DNA of 64,000 bases from Rhizobium jaguaris (GTDB lineage Bacteria; Pseudomonadota; Alphaproteobacteria; Rhizobiales; Rhizobiaceae): assembly GCF_003627755.1 (NCBI RefSeq), contig NZ_CP032696.1, positions 186,001-250,000 on the forward strand, in the 5' to 3' direction. Positions 47,482-56,630 of the stretch are shown here, piece after piece; positions within the stretch are counted from its first letter, which is position 1, and each line of letters starts with the position of its first letter. A program made the position numbers and the translations under genes. The notes under the pieces were generated by a model, which had not been told where the DNA came from, made no database searches, and was given only the letters and a program-made list of their open reading frames with translations.

Positions 47482-49377
47482 GCTAACGGCCGCTCTCCCG
47501 GGCGCAGGCGTGAATGTATTTTGCACCTTGGGTGCGGCGGATTGAAGCGAGACCGGACGTTGACCGAGCAATTCCTTCGGCACCCATCCCACCGCTGACG
47601 CACCACCCGAGACATGAACCCATCCACTTTCCGTCTCAAGTAAGGCCAGCAAAGCGTTCTGCCCGACTGCGGCGACCGGGATGTAATTTGCGCCGGGCCC
47701 ATCCCTCAGCTGAAAGGATTGCTTAAGGTAGGCGAACTTCAGCTCGGCTGGGGCGATATAAGGCGTGCCGGGAGGCTCGGATGCAGCAGCTACCGGAGAC
47801 ACGTCGGGTGCGGTCGCCGCCGCCGCAAGCGTTTCGAAGGTAGCGGGATCGGGCGTTGGCTCCTGATCAGCTTGAATGAGATCAGGTGTCGAAGTTTTCT
47901 GGTTGCCTGTAGGTTCGGGAACCTCCACGTTCTGCGCCTGGCTGGGGTCTGCGAGCGGACTTGTAGCCGAGGCAGAGGCGGCGGACGGCAACAGCGTGGA
48001 CGGGGACTCTGAACCGGTGGTAGAACCGGCGGACATCAACTGCGTGGCCGATGACGACGCGACTTGCCCCGAACCGGTGGCGACAGCAGCTTGTGTTGTG
48101 ACGGGCCTGGTCGAGCGTCCCGCGTTTTGGAATGCGGCGATCGCTATAGGAAGTGCAAAGATGCCGCCAATGATGAACGCTATGGTAGGCACGGTGCTCT
48201 TTGGTCTCTGCTGGGCAGGTACAGGCGAACCTGATGCCTCAGCTGGTAACGATGGCGTTTCGGTGGATGGAATTGCTTTCGGTGTCAGCGAAGCCTCGGT
48301 CTTTGCCCTCGCCAGAGCTTGGCAACCTGCGACAAAGCGAGCAAGTTTTCCTACTTGTGAAAACTCCAGCACCTCATTGAGGCCGCTGTCGCTTTGCAGA
48401 TGAAGTGTCTCATAGAGACAAACATGCAGTTGTCGGTTGTTGCGAAAACGCCGATCAGGCCCGCCATTCTTATTCGGGTGCTGCCATGTACGGTCGACGA
48501 CCTTCGCGTCACGAGGGGGACGCCCATCTTCGATGAATCGCGACTCCTGCCAACGAACGCGGAGATGGGAATACGACACCGCCCCGAAGCGTGAATTGTG
48601 GGCGACCAAAATAACGTCGGGCATGAAATAGATGATCTGCTTGCCAACATGTATCGAGGGTGGCGTGATGTTGCTCTTGATGACCTTCGGCAGAGCGTAG
48701 GCGAGCTTTGCGGCGGTTCGCTTGACGAGGTAGGAGGCGCCTGCATTTCTTTTCCAGGTCGTCAGATCGCTGATCGCACCGCCAGCATCGATATGCCATT
48801 TCCCCGCGCAGGAGCTTAAGCCATCGAAAGCCGCGATCATCTCCCTGTAGGCTTGTTCGATCGGGCCATCGATGTCGTAAAAGAGTACTGCCGACCGACG
48901 GTAGGAGTCGAGCCACGACCCGATCGCCCAGGCGGCAAGGGCGGCGATCAGCACCCAAATCCCCACCGGTGGTGCTTTCATCAGCAGAAAAATACCGAGG
49001 AGTGCCGCGAGCAATCCAAAAAGAGCCGACAGCCGCCATTGATTGGCCTTCGCGTTGATTTCGTCCAGCAACTCGCCGAAGTTCTCGTTGCGCATCAATA
49101 AGACATCGCCGGACTCGATCTCGATCATGTTGACGCCAGGTTCTTCGAAAATGATCTGGGCCGGAAGTGGCTCGTTATTCGCCCGATGTCGACCTTTGCC
49201 AGCACTGCTAATTGACGCTCGATAATACAGCCCGCCTCGTCCGACATGGATATAGTGGCCTCGAGGTCCGGTACCGATCCGCAAGCCCTTTACGCCGACT
49301 GAGACGCCGACACCGCCTTTGGAAAAATTAAACCGGAATGGTCCCGCCTTTACCGACTTGCGAATGTAGAATGGCAC
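47416..49377 (-). CDS. DUF4236 membrane protein with C-terminal SH3 domain
   Basis: From the GTG at 49377 the 653-residue protein starts with the DUF4236 pattern (PFYIRKSVKAGPFRFNFSKG, then GVGVSVGVKGLRIGTGPRGH). Two hydrophobic helices follow at about 116-155, another at about 397-416, then a long Ser/Thr/Pro/Ala-rich linker and an SH3-type domain (RDGPGANYIPVAAVGQNALL, and GWVPKELLG). The topology suggests an anchored protein with an SH3 domain that touches the cell wall. Directly upstream of the GTG is a run of twelve G on the coding strand. An ATG further upstream (49527) would read through that run. Confidence 0.75.
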   Translation of the reverse strand: MPFYIRKSVKAGPFRFNFSKGGVGVSVGVKGLRIGTGPRGHYIHVGRGGLYYRASISSAGKGRHRANNEPLPAQIIFEEPGVNMIEIESGDVLLMRNENFGELLDEINAKANQWRLSALFGLLAALLGIFLLMKAPPVGIWVLIAALAAWAIGSWLDSYRRSAVLFYDIDGPIEQAYREMIAAFDGLSSCAGKWHIDAGGAISDLTTWKRNAGASYLVKRTAAKLAYALPKVIKSNITPPSIHVGKQIIYFMPDVILVAHNSRFGAVSYSHLRVRWQESRFIEDGRPPRDAKVVDRTWQHPNKNGGPDRRFRNNRQLHVCLYETLHLQSDSGLNEVLEFSQVGKLARFVAGCQALARAKTEASLTPKAIPSTETPSLPAEASGSPVPAQQRPKSTVPTIAFIIGGIFALPIAIAAFQNAGRSTRPVTTQAAVATGSGQVASSSATQLMSAGSTTGSESPSTLLPSAASASATSPLADPSQAQNVEVPEPTGNQKTSTPDLIQADQEPTPDPATFETLAAAATAPDVSPVAAASEPPGTPYIAPAELKFAYLKQSFQLRDGPGANYIPVAAVGQNALLALLETESGWVHVSGGASAVGWVPKELLGQRPVSLQSAAPKVQNTFTPAPGRAAVSLLKGTRSPSRIEFAAPTAVAQ

Positions 49378-49381
49378 CCGA

Positions 49382-49393
49382 CCCCCCCCCCCC
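49382..49393. repeat. Homopolymer tract, 12 C (12 G on the coding strand)
   Basis: Twelve C in a row, read as G on the strand of the DUF4236 gene, ending five bases before its GTG start. Such tracts slip during replication. Depending on the true start, changes in length would alter ribosome-site spacing or reading frame. Confidence 0.85.
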
Positions 49394-49569
49394 GTTTCCT
49401 TGCAACGGATGGATGCTACAGGAATTTTTCGCCGCAACGAATGGCTTTGCGACCGATTTCGATTCTCTGGCGGAGCGCTTCCTGCAGATCGGCCTAAAGC
49501 TTGGCGCCAAACACGTCGAGCGGCCAACCGCCCGCCTCGAAGGGAACGCCGACTTTCTTCCGGTCGAGG

Positions 49570-50456
49570 CTAGGGGGCTTTTTGAACGGACGGACCGCCG
49601 CCAAGCCCAAACCGCTCTTTCATCTCGTCGGTGCGAACCCAGGTCTCACCAGCGATCTTGACAACCAGCCCTTCGAATACGCGCTCGAATGCCTCCTTGG
49701 TGGCGTCCTCTGACAACGCTTCCGCCTGAGCGAGCGGAAGCAGTGGCCGCATATCGGTCAGCAGCCGCGGGTTCGCCAGCTTTGCGAACATTCGCTCTTC
49801 GGCCTGGGCGCGGGATATCGATTGACCTGCAAATTGAAGATAGCGGCTGAACAGCTGAACAACCAGACCAGCATCAAGCCCTTCGAACACATCGAGGGCA
49901 TGGGAGAGATCATAGAGATCACGACCCTTGTCGCGCTGCAGGAGAGCCCGAAGCTTTGTGGCGAGAATCTCCTCCCTGGAGAAGGTCGGAATCTCTGCCT
50001 CGCCGGCAAACCAGGGATTGTCTATCCGAAGCGGTAGAGCTTGTGGCGGATCGTAGGCTTCGATTTCGCGCGTGTTGATTTCGACCTTGAGGCGAATGGG
50101 CACGCCGCTTCCGTCTTCCGCCTCCACACGAAAGCGAAATTTTGGCGCGACCGGCTCTGATCGAATTGCGCCCTGCCAAGCCAAGGTTCCAGAACTTCCC
50201 GCAACCGATCCAGGATTGGTCCGATCGGGCCTGCGGTTGTTCGGACGAGATCTATGTCTTCCGAGTAGCGAAGAGGCTTCGGGAAATGCAGCTTGTTCAG
50301 CGCCGTGCCGCCGCGAAAACGCAGTTCGGCGGACAGGAGATCGTCATTGAAGATATCGATAAGCGCACGGCTGATGATGAGGTCCTGCTCAATCTGACGC
50401 TGATCCGCCCACGGGACGATGCTCCCCCACGCGACAATGTTCTGAGCGGGGATCAT
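49570..50456 (-). pseudogene. AbiEii-type nucleotidyltransferase toxin, frameshifted
   Basis: Frame 1 from ATG 50456 gives the N-terminal half with the AbiEii signature FRGGTALNKLHFPKPLRYSE and DIDLVR. Around 50110-50180 the match passes to another frame (VAPKFRFRVEAEDGSG, then LKVEINTREIEAYDPP, LATKLRALLQRDKGRDLYDL), which ends at 49570. Neither frame alone is a full toxin, so it is probably inactive unless the frameshift is a sequencing error. Its ATG overlaps the antitoxin stop. Confidence 0.85.
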
Positions 50457-51280
50457 TCGTCGACCTCCGGCGTGCGGCGCACGATCACATGCCAGCGGTC
50501 GTTGCGCTCCTGCGGCGCGGGCGTGAAATCCGGGTCGCGCGTTTCGTGCCGGTCAAGCTCCGTCCACGGCGCAGCACCGCGCGCCATCAGCGCCACGTGC
50601 ATCGGTTCAGCGCGATCCTTATGTCCTAGCCGCTCCAGGAGGTGACCGAGACGTTGAACCACAGGCCGCTCGGCCGCGTCGGACAGTGCGGCGAGCTGAG
50701 AAGGGTCGATCTTTTCGGCGAGGTCCATAAGGACTGTCGCGACATTATCGATCCCCCCTGCCGCCTGTGGGTAGCGCAGGAGGTCGAGCGCCGTGAGGGC
50801 GGGAGATGATATCTTCATTCTGCCAGTATCCGTTTTGCGGTCCTCGATGCCAGGCTCCACTGCTGCAATGTCTTTGCGGTAGTAGAAGACGATCAGATTG
50901 CGACCCGCCTTGATCTTCGGCATGCGTTTGGGCGTGACGATCTGGAATTCCATCACGGCCTGGTGCGTGGCGCCGTGAAGCTCTGCCGCCTTCAGCAAGC
51001 CGACATAGTAGGGCTGCTGTTCGTGGCGCATCAGGGCGTCGATATACCAGGATGGCGGTGGCGCGCCCCAGGATGCAAACTGCGGGGGCACCGCAACATA
51101 GAGTCCCTGCCTGGGCCTGATCAGTGCCTTGCGGCGTTGAAGGCGCTCGGCTGCATCGAGGAAGGCACCGCGTTTGACGCCTATCGCCTGTTCGGCCTGC
51201 TGGCGCGTAAAGACCACCTGCCCTGCGGAGAGCAGGCTTGCGATATGGGTTGAAAGCGCGGATCGTTGATCGTGTACCAT
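50453..51280 (-). CDS. AbiEi-type antitoxin
   Basis: A 275-residue protein of the type IV toxin-antitoxin AbiEi family: N-terminal winged helix (TRQQAEQAIGVKRGAFLDAA), RPRQGLYVAVPPQFASWGAP, SWYIDALMRHEQQPYYVGLL, and a domain with LDLLRYPQAAGGIDNVATVL. AbiEi acts as a transcriptional autorepressor and neutralises the AbiEii nucleotidyltransferase. First gene of the pair. Intact here while the toxin is frameshifted, the order of decay expected for a toxin-antitoxin module. Confidence 0.85.
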   Translation of the reverse strand: MVHDQRSALSTHIASLLSAGQVVFTRQQAEQAIGVKRGAFLDAAERLQRRKALIRPRQGLYVAVPPQFASWGAPPPSWYIDALMRHEQQPYYVGLLKAAELHGATHQAVMEFQIVTPKRMPKIKAGRNLIVFYYRKDIAAVEPGIEDRKTDTGRMKISSPALTALDLLRYPQAAGGIDNVATVLMDLAEKIDPSQLAALSDAAERPVVQRLGHLLERLGHKDRAEPMHVALMARGAAPWTELDRHETRDPDFTPAPQERNDRWHVIVRRTPEVDE

Positions 51281-51839
51281 GCGTCATTATCCGCTCTTAG
51301 CGCGGATTTTTCAACATGATTCAGACTCGCAAGACAAATTGTTTTCGCTTTTCCGCGCTAAATGCGGCTTTCCAAACACGATTGATGGGCGTCCTCGCGA
51401 CGGGCCGGCCTTTTGGCTACCTGACGGGATCGCGTTGCGATTAGCTCGTGGGTGGTTCGAAATATGGCTGACGAACCGTTGGCTACTGCGGCTATTTCTG
51501 TTCCGCCAGTTCGGCCAGAAGGTAGTTAATATAGCTCCATCTCAGGTTGCAATAGAGGTGCGCCTCTTTGAGAGTCGGAGAGACATCGGCCGCAAGTTGG
51601 ATGCCGTGGCGAACGCCGCCACCGCCAGGAGATGAAAGATATCCACAGCGAACATCCGGGCGTTCACTCTCCGTTCGACCTTAGCGCAAGATTCTGCACA
51701 GGTCTTGTTCCGGCCCCTACATGGGGAGCGCCTAGTGAAGGCGTGGCGTGAAGCCGAAAACTTCCAAACCGACGACACGCCTTCCGATTTGGATGTTTCA
51801 GAACCCGTTCGCGATCCCGACACCGGCCATGTGATCTCG
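51281..51839. other. Intergenic stretch before the ISL3 remnant
   Basis: About 560 bases downstream of the divergent antitoxin start. A frame at 51279-51635 has no recognisable family. The last part may be the eroded 5' portion of the transposase that follows, but I cannot align it. Confidence 0.4.
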
Positions 51840-52235
51840 TTTGTGGTGGCCGCAGCTTTGTGCATAAAACCGCGCGGCCTGCCAACAGGTCATCAGGCCA
51901 GAAAGCTCAATGCTTTGAAGCAGGGCTCTCGAGGGTTCGCTATCATGTGTGGCTTGGCCATGCGCTTCAACGGCATCTTGCGCAGCGGGCGCTCGCAAGC
52001 ACTGGATGAAGGGATAGACGATGCCGTAGACACCGAGTTCACGGCAATCATGCGTTTCGCCAGCGTTCTGCGCCGGGATACTGATGCCGTCAAAAATGCA
52101 ATCGAACTCCCTTGGAGCAACGGTCAAGCCGAAGGTCAGATCAACCGCCTCAAGATGCTGAAGCGAGCAATGTACGGGCGCGCCGGCCCAGAACTGATGA
52201 GGGCGAGAATGCTGCCACTGAACCACAGAAATTGA
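51840..52235 (+). mobile_element. ISL3-family transposase, C-terminal remnant
   Basis: The end of the open frame shows the ISL3 transposase C-terminus: GFAIMCGLAMRFNGILRSG, then IELPWSNGQAEGQINRLKML and KRAMYGRAGPELMRARML. The N-terminal zinc-finger and most of the catalytic domain are missing, so the element is dead. Terminal inverted repeats were not identified. Confidence 0.8.
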
Positions 52236-52315
52236 GGAAGAACCTCCCGTGATGACATTCGCCGGGACTCTGCTGTCTGAACACCCGATCCAAAGATAGT
52301 CGAATTACAGATCAG

Positions 52316-52543
52316 TCACCTAGGCAAGGCCAAGGCCATGCCCGCTCCGTCCGAATAGATCGCACCGAAGCGCTCCCAGCACCGACCAGTCAATGGCCTG
52401 CGCCAGGCGCACCGTTTGTGCTTCATGTTGATGATCTGGTCGAGCCGGGATCGGAACAGATCCTGTTCACCCGGTTCGCGCCGTTCGCCCATTCCTGGCT
52501 CTCCGATCCACCGGGGGTAAATCCAGTGAATCGCGCTTCGCAA
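52316..52543 (-). mobile_element. IS5-family transposase, N-terminal remnant
   Basis: On the minus strand GEQDLFRSRLDQIINMKHK is the N-terminus of an IS5-type transposase. After it the match continues in other frames (LAQAIDW, then RFGAIYSDG), so the fragment is both truncated and frameshifted. With the ISL3 remnant 80 bases away it shows this is an insertion hot spot. Confidence 0.65.
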
Positions 52544-52837
52544 GCGGGGGAAACCTCAAATTGATTCCGCAAGGAAACAGCCTGTTCGGAAGCCGTTTCC
52601 TGCAATTATAAGATCTGCTGATCCCTCGATTCCTATGTCAAATCAGCCGCTTCAAAGTTCTTCACAGCCGACTCGATAGGAACGCCGATTTCGGCCCGCT
52701 TTCTTTTCAGTTCGTCTGTGACAACTGCCATGGTCAACTGCTCCACGGGATCGTACCGATTCTATTCCTTCAGTGGGATGGAGTCTGGGGGTAGTGCTAC
52801 CTAATTCCGAAAAACTGCGCGACAACGTCAACAAAGA
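52544..52837. other. Intergenic stretch
   Basis: About 290 bases between IS remnants and the small ORF; no supported gene. Confidence 0.5.
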
Positions 52838-53062
52838 TCATTGTGACCGGCTGGAGCGCGCTTCGCTTTGAAGCTCGTCGGCTAGGTAAGTTTCTGGTAG
52901 CTTCAGCTCGTCTTGCCGGCCCAGCATATTATTTGGTTGCCTGAGGAACTGTTCCGTCCTTCTCAGAAGCTCACGAGAACTCACAACGGCGTCCTGTCCA
53001 AGCAAGAAGTCTTGTAGGTATTCTTCACCGACTATTGCGGCAAGCCTGACGAAATCCACCAT
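52838..53062 (-). CDS. Small hypothetical protein downstream of the phosphonate genes
   Basis: A 74-residue acidic protein (starts MVDFVRLAAIVGEEYLQDF) with no known family. It follows the cytidylyltransferase gene after 97 bases on the same strand and could be the last gene of that transcript. Its composition looks protein-like, but it may be spurious. Confidence 0.4.
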   Translation of the reverse strand: MVDFVRLAAIVGEEYLQDFLLGQDAVVSSRELLRRTEQFLRQPNNMLGRQDELKLPETYLADELQSEARSSRSQ

Positions 53063-53159
53063 GTTGGTGCTCCTGCGTCAGCGGGCATGTATGATCTCTC
53101 TGTCGTCAGAGCTGACGGGTTCCTAGAATCGCTACCGATATCTCGGAAATGGAGCGGCT

Positions 53160-53963
53160 TTAGGGATGCGTCGGCATCTGCGGACAAGATTGCGACCTTG
53201 ACGGAACTCCCAGGAACATTGCCTCAGCAATGCGTAGATCGTCCTCATTGTCGATCTCACACCACCTGACGTCATCACATATGGCAGCGGCGATCTGCAG
53301 ATCCTTGTTCCGTATCAGATCAGACAACAGCTCTTCAGTGTAGGACTTTACGGCGCCGCCGGCGATGAGGTCGTCGAGATAAGGGACGATCGTCTCGCGC
53401 AGATCGTTGCAAGAAAAGCGGATCAGATTCATCGTCTTGAATAGCGCCGGCGAGCCGTCGCTCAAATCGGCGCCCGTTTGTTTCATCCGCACCTCGGTGA
53501 TATAGCCGTTTTCGGCCAGGACGACAGCGGAGCCTTCCATCGACCAGCCGAAAGGTGCGACCGCAGCAACGTTTTCGGCTTCTCCCATTTCGATATAGCG
53601 GAGGGCATCCAACTCGAAAAAGACATCCCCTTCCAGGAGATAGATGTCCCCGGCCAGCAGTCTCTCGCGTGCCAACCAGAGAGAATACGCAGTGCCCGTC
53701 TTGTCGAAGACCGAGGACTCGACGTAGCTAATTTCAAGATTGCCGAAGCGATTGCCGCAGGAGCACTGGATCGCATCCATGCGGTAGCCAACGACGATGG
53801 TGACTTCCTGTACGCCTGCCGCTTCCAGGTTGCGAAGCGCATTGTGAATAATGGGCGTACCGTTGACTTTGACGAGTGGCTTCGGCGTCAGGTCTGTCAA
53901 GGGTCGCAGGCGAGATCCACGACCTGCGGCAAGTATGACTGCGTTCTTGGGAGCACTTTTCAT
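53160..53963 (-). CDS. Nucleotidyltransferase of the phosphonate (PntC-like) type
   Basis: A 267-residue NTP transferase: N-terminal VILAAGRGSRLRPLTDLTPK then PLVKVNGTPIIHNAL, LLEGDVFFE (metal-binding Asp) and a C-terminal WCEIDNEDDLRIAEA. The fold is that of sugar-phosphate or choline-phosphate cytidylyltransferases. Linked to pepM, it is most likely the CTP-dependent enzyme that activates a phosphonate for attachment to lipid or polysaccharide. The sequence alone does not fix the substrate. Confidence 0.75.
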   Translation of the reverse strand: MKSAPKNAVILAAGRGSRLRPLTDLTPKPLVKVNGTPIIHNALRNLEAAGVQEVTIVVGYRMDAIQCSCGNRFGNLEISYVESSVFDKTGTAYSLWLARERLLAGDIYLLEGDVFFELDALRYIEMGEAENVAAVAPFGWSMEGSAVVLAENGYITEVRMKQTGADLSDGSPALFKTMNLIRFSCNDLRETIVPYLDDLIAGGAVKSYTEELLSDLIRNKDLQIAAAICDDVRWCEIDNEDDLRIAEAMFLGVPSRSQSCPQMPTHP

Positions 53964-54002
53964 CGTCGTAGTTCCCTTCTGTCTGCTCGTACCATGATCT
54001 CG

Positions 54003-54124
54003 TCATGGCCAGGCGTTCAGAACCGTAAAGAGCCGGGTGAGGCCGGTCTCCAGTTTATCAGTCGGTACCCCATAGGAGAGGCGAAGCCCGGCTGGGCTAC
54101 CGAATCCAGTGCCGGAAACCGCGG
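54003..54124 (-). pseudogene. Class I/II aminotransferase, C-terminal relic
   Basis: Directly after the pepM stop codon, the minus strand reads AVSGTGFGSPAGLRLSYGVP, then TDKLETGLTRLFTVLNAWP and a stop. This is the C-terminus of an AspC-like PLP aminotransferase. The rest of the gene is gone, apparently by a deletion that ends exactly at the pepM stop. Its place between pepM and the nucleotidyltransferase suggests it once aminated a phosphonate intermediate. Confidence 0.75.
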
Positions 54125-54125
54125 C

Positions 54126-55037
54126 CTATAGATGCTTCGGCAGATAGCGTTCTTCGGCCGATACCAATTCCTCATAGCCCATGAGGTCAAAGACCTCCTC
54201 GAGTGTGGCGACTTCCGGCTCAATTCCGGCAACGCTCTCTTCGGTGGCGATACGGCCGCACACCGCGCGCATCCCTGCAACCGCAGCCCGCATTGCATGG
54301 TTTGCCCATATCACCGTCGAGATGCCCGCATCCCGATATGCCGAGACTGGAGTACGGTAGTACTTCGTCGGCACGATCACGATCGGAAGCTTCTGCCACT
54401 GTTTCGCAAAAGCGAGAATCTCGTTCGCATGGCTTTTGCGCGAATGGATCAGGATCGCATCGGCGCCGGCTTCGGCATAGGCCTCCGCGCGCCTCAGCGC
54501 CTCACCTAGACCGTAGCCGGCGATTAGCGCTTCGATGCGAGCGACGAGCACGAGGTCGTTCCCGGTGGTGTCCCTGACTGCTCTAAGGCGGCCGCAAAAC
54601 TCATCGATATCTACGAGCGGGTGACGGTCTCCAACGAAACTGTTTCTCTTCGGGAAAAGCTTGTCTTCAAGGCAGACGCCGGCGGCGCCGTGCTGCAAGA
54701 GCTTTATCGCCAATAGACGGGCGTTGTTGAAATTGCCGAATCCAGACTCGCCGTCAACCAGGATCGGCAATCCACTAGCGTCGGCCATCCGCTCCACCAC
54801 GTCGACAACCTCGGTCCAACTCGCCTCGTTGGCATCGCGATAGCCTAATGCCGAAGAGATCGAAAATCCGGATGCCCAAAGTCCCTTAAAGCCAGCCTGC
54901 TTGACGATCGCCGCAGAAAGTCCGTCATGAGCTTCCATAAGGAACGACAGCTTGGCGGAGCAAACGAGATCACGGAGCATCGTCGTTGGGTTCTCGATCG
55001 GACCGATCGGCCCAGCTATTAGAGCTGCCTGATTCAT
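54126..55037 (-). CDS. pepM: PepM, phosphoenolpyruvate phosphomutase
   Basis: A 303-residue member of the isocitrate lyase / PEP mutase superfamily: SFLMEAHDGLSAAIVKQAGF, DGESGFGNFNNARLL, and the PEP-mutase signature CLEDKLFPKRNSFVGDRH (EDKxxxKxNS), then ARIEALIAGYGLGEAL. It converts PEP to phosphonopyruvate, the entry step of C-P bond synthesis. No phosphonopyruvate decarboxylase gene is seen next to it, so the equilibrium must be pulled by another step. A broken paralogue lies at 42163-42733. Confidence 0.88.
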   Translation of the reverse strand: MNQAALIAGPIGPIENPTTMLRDLVCSAKLSFLMEAHDGLSAAIVKQAGFKGLWASGFSISSALGYRDANEASWTEVVDVVERMADASGLPILVDGESGFGNFNNARLLAIKLLQHGAAGVCLEDKLFPKRNSFVGDRHPLVDIDEFCGRLRAVRDTTGNDLVLVARIEALIAGYGLGEALRRAEAYAEAGADAILIHSRKSHANEILAFAKQWQKLPIVIVPTKYYRTPVSAYRDAGISTVIWANHAMRAAVAGMRAVCGRIATEESVAGIEPEVATLEEVFDLMGYEELVSAEERYLPKHL

Positions 55038-55327
55038 GTCACTCCTCCTTCATGAAGCTGGAGCTAAAGCTGAACGCTTCTTTGAAGAAAGGCAATGGAT
55101 GATTGAATTATATTTTTCGTATATTTCGTAATAACACCATGACAACCGGAACGTCACCGTAGAAACAAGGAACTAGAAAGATCAAATAAGGAATATATCG
55201 AGAAATATATTGATAATGATCTCGATGCGGACGATTGCTTTGAGCAGAGGGCGCACTCCTGTCCAATATATGCTTGATTTAATCAAGTTAGGCGACCAGG
55301 ACTGTTTGTCCAGGCCAGGAATGTGAG
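55038..55327. other. AT-rich upstream region of pepM
   Basis: About 290 bases, clearly more AT-rich than the surroundings, with several ATAT-type stretches near 55120-55210. It should hold the pepM promoter, but I cannot pick one; there is no -24/-12 element or nod box. Confidence 0.4.
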
Positions 55328-55812
55328 GTGCGTTGGATCGTGGACCAGGCGTCCAAGCCTAAGCCGGCTGAACCAAGCATCGCCACGGAAGAACGCGAAA
55401 CTTTGAAGGATGAAATCGCTATTCAAGCCCGGGATGCGATTCTGGACGCTTATACAGTGACAGAAATCGAGCAGGAGGAGCGGCCGCGCGCCACCGAGAT
55501 CAACGGTTGGACGGCGCGCGAATGCATAAAAGGGGATGAGAAGCCACGCTACAAATGGCGGCACACCTGGGCGGGAGAAAAAGGTGACGATATTGTGGGC
55601 TGCGACTGTGCCACATGTCTCGGGTGCGTATTCCGGCTCGACTATACCGCACAGTCCGCGAAATGGTTTTGGCTTGTGGAGCTGTACCGCTTGAGCGACC
55701 CGATTGCGGATGTCCATCGGCAGGATGGGAGTGGAGTGCCAGAGAGACAGCCTGTCGCGCAGAAAAATGCTATGAAGCGATCATGCGACTGAACGGAAGG
55801 ACGGCAGCCTAA
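55328..55812 (+). pseudogene. Small hypothetical protein, probably frameshifted
   Basis: Frame 1 (55328-55792) gives an acidic N-terminal part and RYKWRHTWAGEKGDDIVGCD, a pattern known from small rhizobial hypothetical proteins, then KWFWLVELYR. The likely continuation, ARETACRAEKCYEAIMRLNG, lies in a different frame that ends at 55812. I therefore read it as one small gene with an indel near 55700. It stops two bases before the next gene, which is also frameshifted. Function unknown. Confidence 0.4.
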
Positions 55813-55814
55813 TC

Positions 55815-56523
55815 ATGTGCGGACGCGTATACATCCGATCGTCACTACGGGAACTACTCGCCAACTTCGCCTTCGCAAATCCCGGAGATGTTGAGCCGCT
55901 GTCTAACAGTTTCCCGCGTTACAACGGGGCCCCGCAGCAAAATTATCCAATCATCATTCGCGAGATCGTGCAGGAACCCGATGTTATGGGGCCGGTGTTT
56001 GCCACTGCCCGATGGGGCTTTATTCCAGCTTGGGCGAAGGATGACGGCACGATTCGGCCGATGATCCAGGTCCGAAGGCATATCGACCAGTGGCATGTTC
56101 AAGCAATCGTATAAATCGAAGCGCTGTCTCGTGCCGATCAACGGATTCTTCGAATGGAAGGACATCTTCGGAACCGGCAAGAACAAAAAGCCCTATGCCA
56201 TCGCCATGAAGTCGGGCGAGCCATTTGCCCTTGCCGGGATCTGGTCGAGCCGACGCGATCCCGACATCGGTCTTGATCGAAAGACCTTCGCCATCATCAC
56301 CTGTGAGGTGATGGCGGCCATTCATGACCGCATCCCGGTCATATTGCATCGGCAAGACTACGAGCGTTGGCTGTCGCCGGAGCACGATCCCTACCACTTG
56401 ATGAGCCCGTTCCCGAGCGAGCTGATGACAATTTGGCCAATCGGCAAGGACGTAGGTTCGCCGAAAAACGATAGGCCCGACATCATCGATCCAATCGAGG
56501 ATCCGGAGCCGCCATTGTTGTGA
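55815..56523 (+). pseudogene. SRAP (YedK/HMCES-like) DNA-protein crosslink protein, frameshifted
   Basis: Frame 1 begins MCGRVYIRSS with the catalytic Cys2 and runs to ATARWGFIPAWAKDDGTIRP. At about 56063-56070, where the family has NARSE, a few bases are missing: the frame changes, and the match continues as RSEGISTSGMFKQSYKSKRC, LVPINGFFEWKD and FAIITCEVMAAIHDRIPVIL to the stop at 56523. SRAP proteins trap abasic sites in single-stranded DNA. The loss of frame before the second catalytic region would inactivate it. Confidence 0.85.
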
Positions 56524-56630
56524 TTAATGACGTTACCATCAAAGAACGCTCTGCAAGGGGCAGGTACAATGATTAGGGTAATGCGATTTGAATTCGGCAA
56601 TGTCGTTAACCGAATTTGATGCGGTCTTTC

